DNA from: Terriglobales bacterium
GTDB taxonomy: Bacteria > Acidobacteriota > Terriglobia > Terriglobales > Acidobacteriaceae
Length of the DNA stretch: 39,258 nt
Assembly: GCA_035457425.1 (NCBI GenBank)
Contig: DATIBR010000181.1
Span: 1-39,258 of the forward strand
Reading direction: 5' to 3'
Shown: positions 18,509-27,208 of the stretch, one piece after another
Numbering within the stretch: position 1 is the first letter of the stretch
Layout: each line of letters starts with the position of its first letter
Made by a program: the position numbers and the translations under genes
Notes under the pieces: model-generated
What the model was told of the DNA's origin: nothing
The model's input: the letters and a program-made list of their open reading frames with translations, nothing else
Databases searched by the model: none

Positions 18509-19282
18509 ATGGCCACAACTCTGCCAGCCCCGAACCTTTCTTGCTGTGACCGCTATCACCCGCCGTTCGAAGGCCTGAAACGCGGGACGCCGACGCGCTG
18601 CTACGCGCCAGGCGCGTTGCTGTTCCACGAGGGGGCTGGCGCGCGCGGCGTGTACCTGCTGGCGAACGGACGGGTGCGGCTGACCGTCGGCTCCTCCGCC
18701 GGAAAGATGCTGATCCTGGGAACGGCGCGGCCGGGCGAGCTGCTGGGCGCCAGCGCGTGCCTGGCCGGGCAGGCGCATGCGACCAACGCGCAGGCGCTGA
18801 CGGCGTGCGAGGCGCGCTTTCTCGCGCGCGAGGATTTCCTGCGCCTGGCGCAGAGCGACCATGCGTTCTGCCTGGCGCTGACGCGGTCGCTGAGCGAGGG
18901 CCTGCACGACGCGTGCCGCGGCCTGAGCCTGCTCGGGCTCTCGCGCAGCGCGGAGTCGCGGCTGGCCGGCGTGTTGCTGCGGATGCTGGAGGAGCGCGGC
19001 GGCGCGCGGCCGGCAAGCGCCGAGCTGCGGCTCACGCACGAGGCGATGTCACAGATGATCGACAGCTCACGCGAGACGGTTTCGCGGGTGCTCTCGCGCC
19101 TGCGGCGTGCCGGCGCCATCCGGACCGTCGGGACGAGGCTGACCGTCTGCGATCCCGCCTACTTGCACCGGCTGGCGAATGGCGAGCGCGGTTCGGGGAG
19201 CGTCCTACGTGGGACCAAGGAACTGGCCGCCATCGACGCGCAGGACCTGGCCGGTCACGCGCTTGCCGGCAGGCCCGCATAG
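18509..19282 (+). CDS. CRP/FNR-family transcriptional regulator
   Basis: This 257-residue protein has a cyclic-nucleotide-type beta-roll (about 25-125), a long dimer helix (about 130-160) and a winged helix (about 172-220). The recognition helix SSRETVSRVL places Arg188, Glu189 and Arg193 at the positions E. coli CRP uses to read GTGA half-sites. In the ligand pocket, the segment equivalent to CRP's cAMP-binding GEL...ERSA reads GAS...AHAT, so the Glu, Arg and Ser contacts are missing and cAMP is unlikely. No FNR-type four-Cys cluster is seen, though Cys12 and Cys13 are near the N-terminus. The last 26 codons overlap the opposing dehydrogenase gene. It is a good candidate regulator of the benzoyl-CoA operon. 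The start codon is uncertain (poor ribosome site). Confidence 0.88.
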   Translation: MATTLPAPNLSCCDRYHPPFEGLKRGTPTRCYAPGALLFHEGAGARGVYLLANGRVRLTVGSSAGKMLILGTARPGELLGASACLAGQAHATNAQALTACEARFLAREDFLRLAQSDHAFCLALTRSLSEGLHDACRGLSLLGLSRSAESRLAGVLLRMLEERGGARPASAELRLTHEAMSQMIDSSRETVSRVLSRLRRAGAIRTVGTRLTVCDPAYLHRLANGERGSGSVLRGTKELAAIDAQDLAGHALAGRPA

Positions 19283-19924
19283 ATAAAGGACCGCGGAGGC
19301 GATGTCCTCGGGGTCGAGGAAGCTGCCGACCAGGCTTTCGGCGAGGGCGGCGTCGCGGATCTCCTGCGGCACCTTCTCGGTCAGCGGCGTGCGCACCCAG
19401 CCGGGCTCGATGACGTTCACCAGGATGCCGAAGCGGCCTGTCTCGCGCGCCACCGATTTCGCCATCCCGATGAGGCCGGCCTTGCTGGCGGAGTATGCGG
19501 CCGTGCCGAACTTGCCGCGCGAGCCGTTGATGGAGCCGATGAGCACCGCGCGGCCGCTGTTTCTCTGGCGCATGTGGGGGATCGCGGAACGCAGCAGGAG
19601 GAAGGCGCCGCGCAGGTTGACCGACTGTACGAGATCCCAGTCTTCCGGGGTGAGCTTCCACACGACCGCGTCGCGCGAGATGCCGGCGGCGTGGACGGCG
19701 ATGTCGAGGCGGCCGTGCTGCTTGGCAACGTGCTCAACGGCCGCGGTGACCGAGGCTTCGTGGCGGACGTCGCAGTGCACGTAGGGGAGCTTCGCGGGCG
19801 GCGCGGCGAGATCCAGCGAATACGCGGTCGCGCCGGCCGCGGCGAGCGCTTGCACGATGGCGGCGCCGATGGCGCCCGAGCCACCGGTGACGATCGCGAC
19901 TTGTCCCGCCAGTTCCTGCGGCAT
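19205..19924 (-). CDS. Short-chain dehydrogenase/reductase, candidate 3-hydroxypimeloyl-CoA dehydrogenase
   Basis: This 239-residue classical SDR has a cofactor site VTGGSGAIGAAI near the N-terminus, the HAAG variant of NNAG, catalytic Ser in IGSINGS, and YSASK with the Tyr and Lys. The C-terminus ends VLRVDGGQF, as in FabG-like enzymes. It is the last gene of the benzoyl-CoA operon, 16 bases after the dienoyl-CoA hydratase gene. The pathway's ring-opening product is 3-hydroxypimeloyl-CoA, whose oxidation to 3-oxopimeloyl-CoA is the next expected step. I therefore infer that role, but an SDR's substrate cannot be read from sequence. Position 19924 is the start that begins directly at the Rossmann fold. 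Its 3' end overlaps the opposing regulator gene by 78 bases. Confidence 0.85.
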   Translation of the reverse strand: MPQELAGQVAIVTGGSGAIGAAIVQALAAAGATAYSLDLAAPPAKLPYVHCDVRHEASVTAAVEHVAKQHGRLDIAVHAAGISRDAVVWKLTPEDWDLVQSVNLRGAFLLLRSAIPHMRQRNSGRAVLIGSINGSRGKFGTAAYSASKAGLIGMAKSVARETGRFGILVNVIEPGWVRTPLTEKVPQEIRDAALAESLVGSFLDPEDIASAVLYLCGPAGKRVTGQVLRVDGGQFLGPT

Positions 19925-19940
19925 GGGCGTCAAAGATAAA

Positions 19941-20747
19941 TCAGTCGAGGGCTTCGGCCATCGACTTCTTGTACCAACGCGGCTCGCGCTTCTCCAGGAA
20001 GGCCTGGATGCCTTCGACGGCATCGTGGGCCGCCATCAGCTCCTCGAGGTACATACCTTCGCAGTGCGGCAGGTCGTAGTCGACCGCGTGCAGGACGAGA
20101 GTGCGCGCGGCCAGCGCGGCGTAGCGCAGGCCCGTGGCCGAGCGCGGGACGAAATGCGTCTCGAGATGCGTGCCGACCAGGTCTTCGAGCCCGCCCGCGG
20201 GCGCGACCGCGGCGACCAGGCCCATTGCAAACGCGTCGTGCGCGGAGCAGCTCTCGCCCGTCAGCAGCAGCGTGGCGGCGCGCGAGGCGCCCACGCGCAC
20301 CGGCAGGATCGCCGAGGCCGCCGGCGCGAATACGCCCAGCTTGATCTCGGGCGCGGCGAAGACGGCGGTGTCGTCGGCGAGGATCAGGTCGCAGGCCAGT
20401 GCCAGCTCGAAGCCGCCGCCCAGGCACTGGCCGTGTACGGCCGCGAGCACCGGGGCCGGCATGCGCACGATGCGCCCGATGAGCGCGTGCAACGCCGCGA
20501 GCGTTTCCGCGATGTGCTCCGGCAGATGCTCCTGCACGCTGGCGCCGAAGCTGAAATGCGGCCCCTCGGCGGCGAGCACTACGGCGCACAGCTCGCGCTG
20601 CGCGCAGCGGTCAAGGGCGGAGAACAACTCCGCGATCATCGCGCGGTCCACGATGTTCGCCTTGGGCGCGTTCAGCGTGATGCGCGCCGTGCGCTCGGCT
20701 TCGTTGAACTCCAGGCGGACCTTGCTGTAGCTCGTGGTCTCGGTCAT
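19941..20747 (-). CDS. dch: Cyclohexa-1,5-diene-1-carbonyl-CoA hydratase
   Basis: This 268-residue enoyl-CoA hydratase/isomerase-family protein has FSFGASVQEHLPEH (oxyanion-hole and loop region) and VHGQCLGGGFELALACDLILA. The VQEHLPEH loop is characteristic of dienoyl-CoA hydratases of the anaerobic benzoyl-CoA pathway. It adds water to the dienoyl-CoA made by benzoyl-CoA reductase, giving 6-hydroxycyclohex-1-ene-1-carbonyl-CoA. The ATG overlaps the stop of the hydrolase gene (ATGA). It lies with the genes for the next two steps and for the reductase, which makes this assignment firm. Confidence 0.9.
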   Translation of the reverse strand: MTETTSYSKVRLEFNEAERTARITLNAPKANIVDRAMIAELFSALDRCAQRELCAVVLAAEGPHFSFGASVQEHLPEHIAETLAALHALIGRIVRMPAPVLAAVHGQCLGGGFELALACDLILADDTAVFAAPEIKLGVFAPAASAILPVRVGASRAATLLLTGESCSAHDAFAMGLVAAVAPAGGLEDLVGTHLETHFVPRSATGLRYAALAARTLVLHAVDYDLPHCEGMYLEELMAAHDAVEGIQAFLEKREPRWYKKSMAEALD

Positions 20748-21850
20748 TTTCCCGCCCCGGCCGGCGCCTTGGCGGTCCAGGGCGCGATCTCGGCGATGAG
20801 CTCCTCGCTCCAGCGCGCGCCCTCGGCCAGCCGCTGCCGCAGCTTGATGAAGTCGGCTTCGCGGTGGTCGCGGTCGCCGTGGTGGAACGCACGGAAGCCG
20901 GCGTTGGCCTCGGTCATCATGTTGAGCGCGAGCCAGGCACGGTTGGTCTCCTTGTTGCGGTCCCAGTGCTCGAGCTTGTGCTTGCGCAGGCTCTCGATGG
21001 TCTTTGCCAGGCAGTCGGGCATGGTGTAAAGCAGCTGCGTGCAGAGTCTCTCCACCGCCTCGTCGAGCAGCGCGAGGTCGACGGTGCAGCGTGCCAGCGT
21101 CTTCTTCCCTTCCTCTTTCGCCGCGCCGGTCCTGAAGTCGCCGAAGACGAAGCGGCCGTACTCGTCGAGCGTGCGCTCGCTCACGACCAGCGGGTTCGGG
21201 AGCCAGGCGCCGTCCAGGCGCGCCGCCGGGACGATCTCGGTGAGCCCGCCGAGCCAGTAGAACTTGTGCGCGCTCCACGGCTCGCACAGCGTGCCGGAGT
21301 ACATCGCGCGCTCCATCCCGACGAACAGCGGCAGGAAGTCGGTGGAGCCGCCGTCGGGCGCGGAGCCGTGCCGCGGGCCGGCCTGGCCGAAGACTGCGAG
21401 GTCGCTGGCGACGGAGAAATCGCATGCCATGCCGATCTCCTGGCCGCCGCCGACGCGCATGCCGTTCACGCGGCAGATCACGGGCTTGTCGCAGGCGAGC
21501 ACGGCCGAGACCATGTCGTTGAACAGCCGCATGTACTGGCGGTACTCCTGCGGCGCGCCGGCGTAGACCTCGGCGTACTCGCGCGTGTTCCCGCCGGTGC
21601 AGAAGGCGCGCGTGCCGGCGCCGGTGAGCACCACGCACACCGCGGCGCGATCGTTCGAGGCTTCGCGCAGCGCGAGGATGATCTCCTTGATCATCTCGGT
21701 CGTGTAGGCATTCAGCTCGTCGGGATTGTTGAGCGTGATCCAGACGTTGTGCAGGCCGGCGACGGGCTTGCCGGCGCGGTCGCGCGCGGGCCTGCGTTCC
21801 ACCAGGATGTGTTGCGGCGTGAACGCCGCGGTGAGGTTGTGGTCTTTCAT
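20744..21850 (-). CDS. oah: 6-oxocyclohex-1-ene-1-carbonyl-CoA hydrolase (ring-opening, BamA type)
   Basis: This 368-residue crotonase-superfamily protein is longer than ordinary hydratases, as is usual for BamA/Oah. Visible motifs are WITLNNPDELNAYTTEMIKE, GTRAFCTGGNTREYAEVYAG, RVNGMRVGGGQEIGMACDF and GQAGPRHGSAPDGGSTDFL. These are the well-conserved blocks used to detect anaerobic aromatic degraders. The enzyme adds water and hydrolytically opens the ring, producing 3-hydroxypimeloyl-CoA. A GGAGG ribosome site precedes the ATG. It overlaps the upstream dehydrogenase stop by four bases and the downstream hydratase by four bases. Confidence 0.95.
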   Translation of the reverse strand: MKDHNLTAAFTPQHILVERRPARDRAGKPVAGLHNVWITLNNPDELNAYTTEMIKEIILALREASNDRAAVCVVLTGAGTRAFCTGGNTREYAEVYAGAPQEYRQYMRLFNDMVSAVLACDKPVICRVNGMRVGGGQEIGMACDFSVASDLAVFGQAGPRHGSAPDGGSTDFLPLFVGMERAMYSGTLCEPWSAHKFYWLGGLTEIVPAARLDGAWLPNPLVVSERTLDEYGRFVFGDFRTGAAKEEGKKTLARCTVDLALLDEAVERLCTQLLYTMPDCLAKTIESLRKHKLEHWDRNKETNRAWLALNMMTEANAGFRAFHHGDRDHREADFIKLRQRLAEGARWSEELIAEIAPWTAKAPAGAGK

Positions 21851-22923
21851 GGCTTGCCTCCGTTGCGCGAAGGTTTCAGGATGACGCGGCGGGTGAGCGC
21901 GTGATGTGCGACTGCCTCGAGCACTTGCGGGGCCTCGTCGAGCGGATGCGACTCGACGTAGGGCGCGAGCGCGACCTTGCCATCGAGCACGAGCTGCAAC
22001 GCCGCCGGATACTGCTCCGGCGGGCAGCCCCAGTTGCCGCGCGCGGTGGCGTCGAGCGCCATCAGGTTCGAAAGCCGCAGCTCGGCTTTCTTCGGCGTGA
22101 AGCCGACCACGGCCAGGTAGCCCCCGAAATCGAGCAGGCTGAATGCCGTCTGCTGGCCGGCCGGGGTGCCGCTGGTCTCGAAGACTTTCGTGCCGATGCC
22201 GCGCTTGCCGCTCTCTTTGGCGAAGGCGCGCACGCGCTTCTTCAATTCTTTCTCGTCCAGCTCGCGCGCGTTGACGGCGAGCGACGCGCCGTGCTGCGCA
22301 GCGAGCGCGAGCCGGTCCGGCTCGACGTCGACCGCGACGACGGCCGCGCCACGCGCGGCGGCGATCTGCACGCCGAATCCGCCGACGCCGCCCACGCCGA
22401 CGAAGACGGCAACGTCATCCGCGCTCAGTCCGGAGCGCCGGATCGCTTCGTAGGGCGTCGTCACGGCGTCCGCAACCACCGAGAGCATCTCGGCGGTCAC
22501 GCCGGACGGCAGTTGTTCCGGCACTTCGCACAGCCCGCGCGCCGAGACGCGAACGTGCGTGGCGAAGCCGCCGTGGCCGTCGTTGCCGGGCATGAATTGT
22601 TTGGCGCAGATGGTCGGCCGCCCCGCCAGGCAGGCGGGACACTTGCCGCACGGGATCACCGCCGGCACGATGACGCTCTTTCCCATCCATCGCGCGGCGA
22701 GTTCGCCGGTCTCGACCACGCGGCCGCTGATCTCGTGCCCGAGCACGAGCGGCAGCGCGTGGCGCGTCGGCACGCCGTCGTAAGCGAAGCCGACGTCGGT
22801 GTGGCAGACGCCGCAGCCCGCGACTTCGATGACCACCTCGTCGGGCGCGGGCGCGAGCGCGAGCTCGCAGCGCGCGAGCGCAGCGCCGACCGCGGTCAGC
22901 TCATACCCGTAGGCCGGCTGCAT
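21847..22923 (-). CDS. had: 6-hydroxycyclohex-1-ene-1-carbonyl-CoA dehydrogenase
   Basis: This 358-residue medium-chain zinc-type alcohol dehydrogenase has the catalytic zinc site GCGVCHTDVGFAYDG with GHEISGRV, a structural zinc segment CGKCPACLAGRPTIC, and the NAD-binding glycine motif VGVGGVGGFGVQIA. Phrases such as FMPGNDGHGGFA are characteristic of the Had branch. It oxidises the hydroxyl made by Dch to the 6-oxo compound that Oah then opens. A strong GGAGG precedes the ATG at 22923. The first 23 bases overlap the end of the reductase ATPase gene, so the operon is translationally linked. Confidence 0.93.
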   Translation of the reverse strand: MQPAYGYELTAVGAALARCELALAPAPDEVVIEVAGCGVCHTDVGFAYDGVPTRHALPLVLGHEISGRVVETGELAARWMGKSVIVPAVIPCGKCPACLAGRPTICAKQFMPGNDGHGGFATHVRVSARGLCEVPEQLPSGVTAEMLSVVADAVTTPYEAIRRSGLSADDVAVFVGVGGVGGFGVQIAAARGAAVVAVDVEPDRLALAAQHGASLAVNARELDEKELKKRVRAFAKESGKRGIGTKVFETSGTPAGQQTAFSLLDFGGYLAVVGFTPKKAELRLSNLMALDATARGNWGCPPEQYPAALQLVLDGKVALAPYVESHPLDEAPQVLEAVAHHALTRRVILKPSRNGGKP

Positions 22924-23731
22924 GCGCTCCCTCCGTGTCTCTCGCCAGCAACCGCCGCGCGCCCAGGAGCGCCGCGCCCAGCGCGCAGACGTATTCGCAA
23001 TCCGGCGGCACGTCGACCTTCACGTTCAGCCGCTCTTCGAGCGCCTTGACGATGCCGCCCTGGAGCGCGACGCCGCCGATGAGCGCGATGCGGTCGCGCA
23101 TGCCGACGCGCCGCAGCAACGCGCCGGCGCGGTCGGCGAGCGATTCGTGGATGCCGCGGAAGATGTCTTCAACCGTGACGCCCGCCGAGACGTGATTGAT
23201 GATCTCGCTCTCCGCCAGCACGGCGCAGACGCTCGAGATGGGTTGCGAGTGCCGCGAGGCCAGCGACGCCTCGCCCACCGTCTCCAGCGGGACCTCGAGA
23301 TACTTGGCCGCCCGCGCGATGAACATGCCGGAGCCGGCCGCGCACTTGTCGTTGCTCTTGAACAGCTTCACCTTGCCGCCCACGGTGGAGATGGCGCGAG
23401 TGGACTGCGCGCCGACATCGAGCACGCACTCCGCCTGGGGCAGGAGGTGATGCACGCCGCGCGCGGCGCTGGTGATCTCGGTGATCTGGATGTCGCGGAA
23501 GCCGACGCTGTACCGGCCGAAGCCGGTGGTCGCGATGTAATCCACGTCCTCGCGGCGGAGCTGGCCGCTGACCACGGCGGTGCGCAGCGCTTCTTCCGCC
23601 GCCGCGTCGGCGTTCACGCCGCTCTTCACCCGCGCCTTGCCCAGGATGTGCGGCGTGCCGCCCGGCGACTGGCCGATGACCAGCGCCTTGGTGAACCCGG
23701 TACCGCAATCAATTCCCGCGATGACTCGCAT
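22901..23731 (-). CDS. bcrD: Benzoyl-CoA reductase ATPase subunit D (BcrD/BzdQ-like)
   Basis: This 276-residue member of the BadF/BadG/BcrA/BcrD ATPase family has phosphate-1 [15 protein letters not shown], the adenosine-region [11 protein letters not shown], and the cluster-binding cysteines in [10 protein letters not shown] and [13 protein letters not shown]. With the paralogous A subunit it forms a heterodimer that holds one [4Fe-4S] cluster at the interface. It hydrolyses ATP to push electrons into the ring-reducing BC module. A good AAGGA ribosome site precedes the ATG. It overlaps the A-subunit gene by 23 bases. Confidence 0.93.
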   Translation of the reverse strand: MRVIAGIDCGTGFTKALVIGQSPGGTPHILGKARVKSGVNADAAAEEALRTAVVSGQLRREDVDYIATTGFGRYSVGFRDIQITEITSAARGVHHLLPQAECVLDVGAQSTRAISTVGGKVKLFKSNDKCAAGSGMFIARAAKYLEVPLETVGEASLASRHSQPISSVCAVLAESEIINHVSAGVTVEDIFRGIHESLADRAGALLRRVGMRDRIALIGGVALQGGIVKALEERLNVKVDVPPDCEYVCALGAALLGARRLLARDTEGAHAAGLRV

Positions 23732-24545
23732 ATTCCTTCGTCCACCCCATCTCGAAGCTGTCGTCCATCTTCTCGAGCGCGAACAGCGCCGCGCCCACCG
23801 CGCCCATGAAGTGCGCGTCCGGAGTCACGTTCATCTTCGCGCCCAGCACTTCCTCGAGCGCGTGCACCATGCCGACGTTGCGGGCCACGCCGCCCGTCAT
23901 GGTGATCTCAGGCTCGATGTTCACGCGGCGCGCCAGCGAGAGCGTGCGCTTCGCGATCGCCAGGTGGACGCCGCCCAGGATGTCGGCGGGCTTCTTGCCG
24001 TTCGAGAGATAGGAGAGGATGTCGGCCTCGACGAAGACGGTGCAGACGGTCGCGATCTTCACCGGGCGCCGGGCCTCGAGCGCCAGCGGGCCGATCTCGT
24101 CGAGCCCGATGCCGATGACCTCCGCGGCGTTGGCGAGGAAGCGGCCAGTGCCGGCGGCGCACTTATCGTTCATCACGAAGTCGAGCACCTCGCCGTTGGC
24201 GCCCACGCTGATGGCCTTGGAATCCTGCCCGCCCATGTCGATCACGGTGCGCGTGCCGGGACACAGGAAGCTGGCGCCGCGCGCGTGGCAGCTGATCTCG
24301 GTCATCTGCGCGTTGCCGAAGCTGATCTTGTAGCGGCCATAGCCGGTGCCGACCACGAACCCCACGTCGCCCGCCTTGATGCCGGCCTCCGCGCAGCACA
24401 GATCGAAGGCGCGCTCGGCGGCCTTCTGCACGTTGGCGCCGGTGTCGGTGAGTTTGCGCGCGATGATCTGGCGCCCGCCGTTGTCCGCCAGCAGCACGGC
24501 CTTGGTCTGCGTGGAGCCGACGTCTACGCCTGCGGCAATACGCAT
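23709..24545 (-). CDS. bcrA: Benzoyl-CoA reductase ATPase subunit A (BcrA/BzdP-like)
   Basis: This 278-residue ATPase has [37 protein letters not shown] and [15 protein letters not shown], and the late [12 protein letters not shown]. The two Cys motifs should hold the inter-subunit [4Fe-4S] cluster with BcrD. At this length it is close in size to BcrD, whereas the Thauera BcrA is described as clearly larger. That size pattern fits the Azoarcus (Bzd) type better, an inference that needs a tree. The gene overlaps bcrB by 22 bases and has GGGAG upstream of its ATG. Confidence 0.92.
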   Translation of the reverse strand: MRIAAGVDVGSTQTKAVLLADNGGRQIIARKLTDTGANVQKAAERAFDLCCAEAGIKAGDVGFVVGTGYGRYKISFGNAQMTEISCHARGASFLCPGTRTVIDMGGQDSKAISVGANGEVLDFVMNDKCAAGTGRFLANAAEVIGIGLDEIGPLALEARRPVKIATVCTVFVEADILSYLSNGKKPADILGGVHLAIAKRTLSLARRVNIEPEITMTGGVARNVGMVHALEEVLGAKMNVTPDAHFMGAVGAALFALEKMDDSFEMGWTKEYASHRGN

Positions 24546-25834
24546 AGTTGCGCTCCCTTCTTCGGCTCCGCCTTGGCCCGGGGGTGCGCCTTGGAGTGCT
24601 CGAGCGCCTCGAAGAAGGCGTCGATGCGGTTGCGCGTCTGTGCTTCGGCGAAGTAGCGCGGGTCCTCGAGGTCGCTCTCGATGTAGAGCGTGGGCACTCC
24701 GAGCTGCTTGGAGAAGTAGTCGCGCATGTCGCCCTGTCCGGCGGAGAACAGCCGGCAGCTCTTCACGAAGTGGATGATCACGCCGTCGGCCTTCCACTCC
24801 TCCATGTAGCGCTGCATCTGGTCGTAGCGCTGCAGCATGTTCCGGTTGGTCACGTTCTGCGCGATCATGTGCATCGCCACCGATTCGAAGGGCTGGGCCG
24901 GGTCGTGCCGAAAGCCGAACTCCCACAGCCCACCGACGGTCGAGTAGGTGGAGGCCACCGCGGTCGCCTGCCACTTCGCAAACATGTCGCGGAAGGTGCG
25001 GAAGTAGGGATACGGCGGCGGCCCTTCCATCACCAGCCGGAAGCGCTCGCGCTCGTAGATGCCCTCGCCGGCAAAGCGCTTGGCTTCGAGCTCGGCCAGC
25101 GCCTGCGCGAAGAAGTCCACGCCTTCCTGGGTCGCGCGATACACATAGAGCGGCCCCATCAGCGTGATGGCGTCGAAGTAGGCGTCAAACGGCGACGGCG
25201 TGACCTTGGCAAGGTGCTTGATGCGGGACCACAGCTCCTCGGAGCGCGCCGAGCACTCCACCGCGTGGCGGAAGCGGTCGGGATCGAACTTGCGCCCGGT
25301 CAGCTTCTCCAGCAGCGCGACCAGCTCCTGCAGCTGCTTCACGACATAGGCCACGTCCTCCTTCGAGGGCTCGGCGGTGCGCAGGAACGGGACGTCGATC
25401 ACGTAGAGCGGCGCGCCGGTGAACTTGGCCACGTGCTCGAACCACTTGAGGTAGGTGTTGCATCCGACGAAGTTGCACAGCACCAGCGTCGGCTTCTCGG
25501 GCAGGCGCGTGCCGGTCGGCGTGATGCCCTTCAGCAGGCAGCCGATATCGGCTTTGACGTAGGCGCAGTTGTCGGCCGCGTAGCCCATCTCCTCGGCCGC
25601 GAGGATGGGGTCGAGCGACTGGTGGCGGATGGCCAGCTGCAGCGCGTTGACCTCGGGGTAGATGGGCACGATGCCGAAGGCCTCGAGCAGCTCGACGCAG
25701 TTGCCCGAGACCATCAGCGAGCAGGTCTTGGGCTCGCCGCCTTCGGCGGCTTGCTCGAGCCGCGCGTACCAGTCGAGCATCAGCTGCTTCTGCCGCTGGT
25801 GGATGTTGCCGCGATATTCGCTCTTCTCCGCCAT
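24524..25834 (-). CDS. bcrB: Benzoyl-CoA reductase subunit B
   Basis: This 436-residue protein belongs to the 2-hydroxyacyl-CoA dehydratase D-component (HgdB-like) family. Cysteines that can bind a cluster are in [27 protein letters not shown] and [16 protein letters not shown]; the active-site region includes [14 protein letters not shown]. With subunit C it binds benzoyl-CoA and two [4Fe-4S] clusters, and it reduces the ring to the 1,5-diene using electrons from the ATPase module. AGGAGA lies just before the ATG. The gene starts nine bases after the bcrC stop. Confidence 0.94.
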   Translation of the reverse strand: MAEKSEYRGNIHQRQKQLMLDWYARLEQAAEGGEPKTCSLMVSGNCVELLEAFGIVPIYPEVNALQLAIRHQSLDPILAAEEMGYAADNCAYVKADIGCLLKGITPTGTRLPEKPTLVLCNFVGCNTYLKWFEHVAKFTGAPLYVIDVPFLRTAEPSKEDVAYVVKQLQELVALLEKLTGRKFDPDRFRHAVECSARSEELWSRIKHLAKVTPSPFDAYFDAITLMGPLYVYRATQEGVDFFAQALAELEAKRFAGEGIYERERFRLVMEGPPPYPYFRTFRDMFAKWQATAVASTYSTVGGLWEFGFRHDPAQPFESVAMHMIAQNVTNRNMLQRYDQMQRYMEEWKADGVIIHFVKSCRLFSAGQGDMRDYFSKQLGVPTLYIESDLEDPRYFAEAQTRNRIDAFFEALEHSKAHPRAKAEPKKGAQLCVLPQA

Positions 25835-25842
25835 CCTGTCTC

Positions 25843-27003
25843 CTAGTCGAACACCAGCGATTCCACGAAGGTCTCCACTTCCGTCCGCAGGCGCTCGAAG
25901 GTGAACAGCTTCTCCTCGTACTCGAGCGCGAGATGCGGCAGGCCCATGAGCTCCACCTGCTGCTTGAACGGGACGTAGTCGAAGTACGCGGGCTCGCAGA
26001 ACTTCGCCATCAGGAAGATCACGGCGTCGGCCCGCGAGACCTTGGTCTTCTCCGCCAGGCCGAGCCAGCGCGGCTTGCGGAAGTCGTGCCGCACCGAGGA
26101 ATAGACCGAGCGGTTCACGTAGGCCTCGGCGAGCGCGAGCACCGGGTCGCCCGCGGAGGGCACGTCTTCGGTGAACCAGCGCGGCGCGAGCGCGAAGTCG
26201 TCTTCCACGATGTCGCAGCCGGCCTCCTCGATCAGGCGAATCACCTCCAGCGGCGGCTGCTCGCAGAATGCGCCTTCGACCACCACGCGCAGCGAGTCGC
26301 GCTTCTTTGCGCCGCGCCGCGGCGCGGACGCCGCCACCTGCTCCAGCAGCGCGATGTGCTCCTCGACCGGCATCACGTTGCCGGCGCGCACCACGACGTA
26401 ACACTCCCAGGCGCGCAACAGGTGCGGCGAGGCGGCGCGCAGCGCATAGAGCCGGCGCACCAGCTCGCGCTGGCGATTGAAGAGCGCGATGCTCGCGCGC
26501 AGCTTGTCGTCGTTGAAGTCGCCGCCGATAGTGGTGAGTTCGCCGATCAGGCGGCGGTACTCGGCCGCCAGGAACTCCACGCTGGCCGGCGACGACGGAT
26601 TGTGCGGCAGGTGAAGGAAGTCGATGTACTTCTGCGGAAAGTTGCGCTTCATCACGAACGCCAGGTTGCGCGCCGAATCGCAGATGGAGGAGAACAGCAG
26701 CCCCTCGAACGGCTCGAGGTGGCCGGTCATGCCCATCTCCAGCGTCGTCTTGATGATGGAGCAGATGAAGGAGCCGAAGCGCGCGTCGGCATGCTGGATG
26801 TCGAGGCGGTCGCCGGCGCCCGCCAGTCCGACCGGCAACATGCCGGCGGCGTGCAGGATCTCGACCGGAGCGTACACCGGGAAGAAGCCCACGGCCTTGC
26901 GGCCCGGGTTCGCTTCCTTCCAGCGGCGCACCGCGGGGAAGGAGAGGTCCTCCAGCAGGTCGCGATATCTATCGAACGTTCGTTCTATTTCGAGGTCCAG
27001 CAT
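25843..27003 (-). CDS. bcrC: Benzoyl-CoA reductase subunit C
   Basis: This 386-residue protein is the second HgdB-like subunit, with likely cluster ligands in SSICDSARNLAFVMKR, EGAFCEQPPLEVI and MAKFCEPAYFDYV. It pairs with BcrB as the substrate-reducing module. It is the first gene of the operon. The ATG at 27003 is the start that gives a normal family N-terminus (LDLEIERTFDRYRDLLEDL). There is no ribosome-binding site: the bases upstream read GGGGGTATTCATACTCC. A CRP-like palindrome is centred 41.5 bases upstream, which raises the possibility of a leaderless message. In-frame codons upstream to about 27195 are promoter DNA, not protein. Confidence 0.93.
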   Translation of the reverse strand: MLDLEIERTFDRYRDLLEDLSFPAVRRWKEANPGRKAVGFFPVYAPVEILHAAGMLPVGLAGAGDRLDIQHADARFGSFICSIIKTTLEMGMTGHLEPFEGLLFSSICDSARNLAFVMKRNFPQKYIDFLHLPHNPSSPASVEFLAAEYRRLIGELTTIGGDFNDDKLRASIALFNRQRELVRRLYALRAASPHLLRAWECYVVVRAGNVMPVEEHIALLEQVAASAPRRGAKKRDSLRVVVEGAFCEQPPLEVIRLIEEAGCDIVEDDFALAPRWFTEDVPSAGDPVLALAEAYVNRSVYSSVRHDFRKPRWLGLAEKTKVSRADAVIFLMAKFCEPAYFDYVPFKQQVELMGLPHLALEYEEKLFTFERLRTEVETFVESLVFD

Positions 27004-27036
27004 GGAGTATGAATACCCCCGCTGCGGAACGTCACC

Positions 27037-27052
27037 TGTGACGGCGGTCACC
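27037..27052. promoter_or_regulatory. CRP-type operator, bcrC-proximal
   Basis: TGTGACGGCGGTCACC matches the CRP pattern TGTGA-N6-TCACA at nine of ten positions. Its 14-base core differs by one base from the second site at 27210-27223. A further GTCACC lies six bases to its left (27031-27036). Its centre is 41.5 bases upstream of the bcrC ATG, the standard distance for a class II activator from a transcription start. Confidence 0.6.
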
Positions 27053-27208
27053 GGGCATTGTGAGGCTCCCCTGCCGGCGAAGATCGGCCGCGCAGAGTGC
27101 GGGCGGGATCGCCACCGTCCAGTCCGAGGCGTCAGTCGTGTCCCGAAGAACGCCCGCGATACTTGCTCCCGTAATGGTCGTCGACCAGAGGCCAAATAAA
27201 CATCCTGT

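Noticed and set aside
27004-27195. In-frame upstream extension of bcrC
   Set aside because: It would translate the promoter region, including the CRP-like palindrome, and adds nothing resembling the BcrC family N-terminus.
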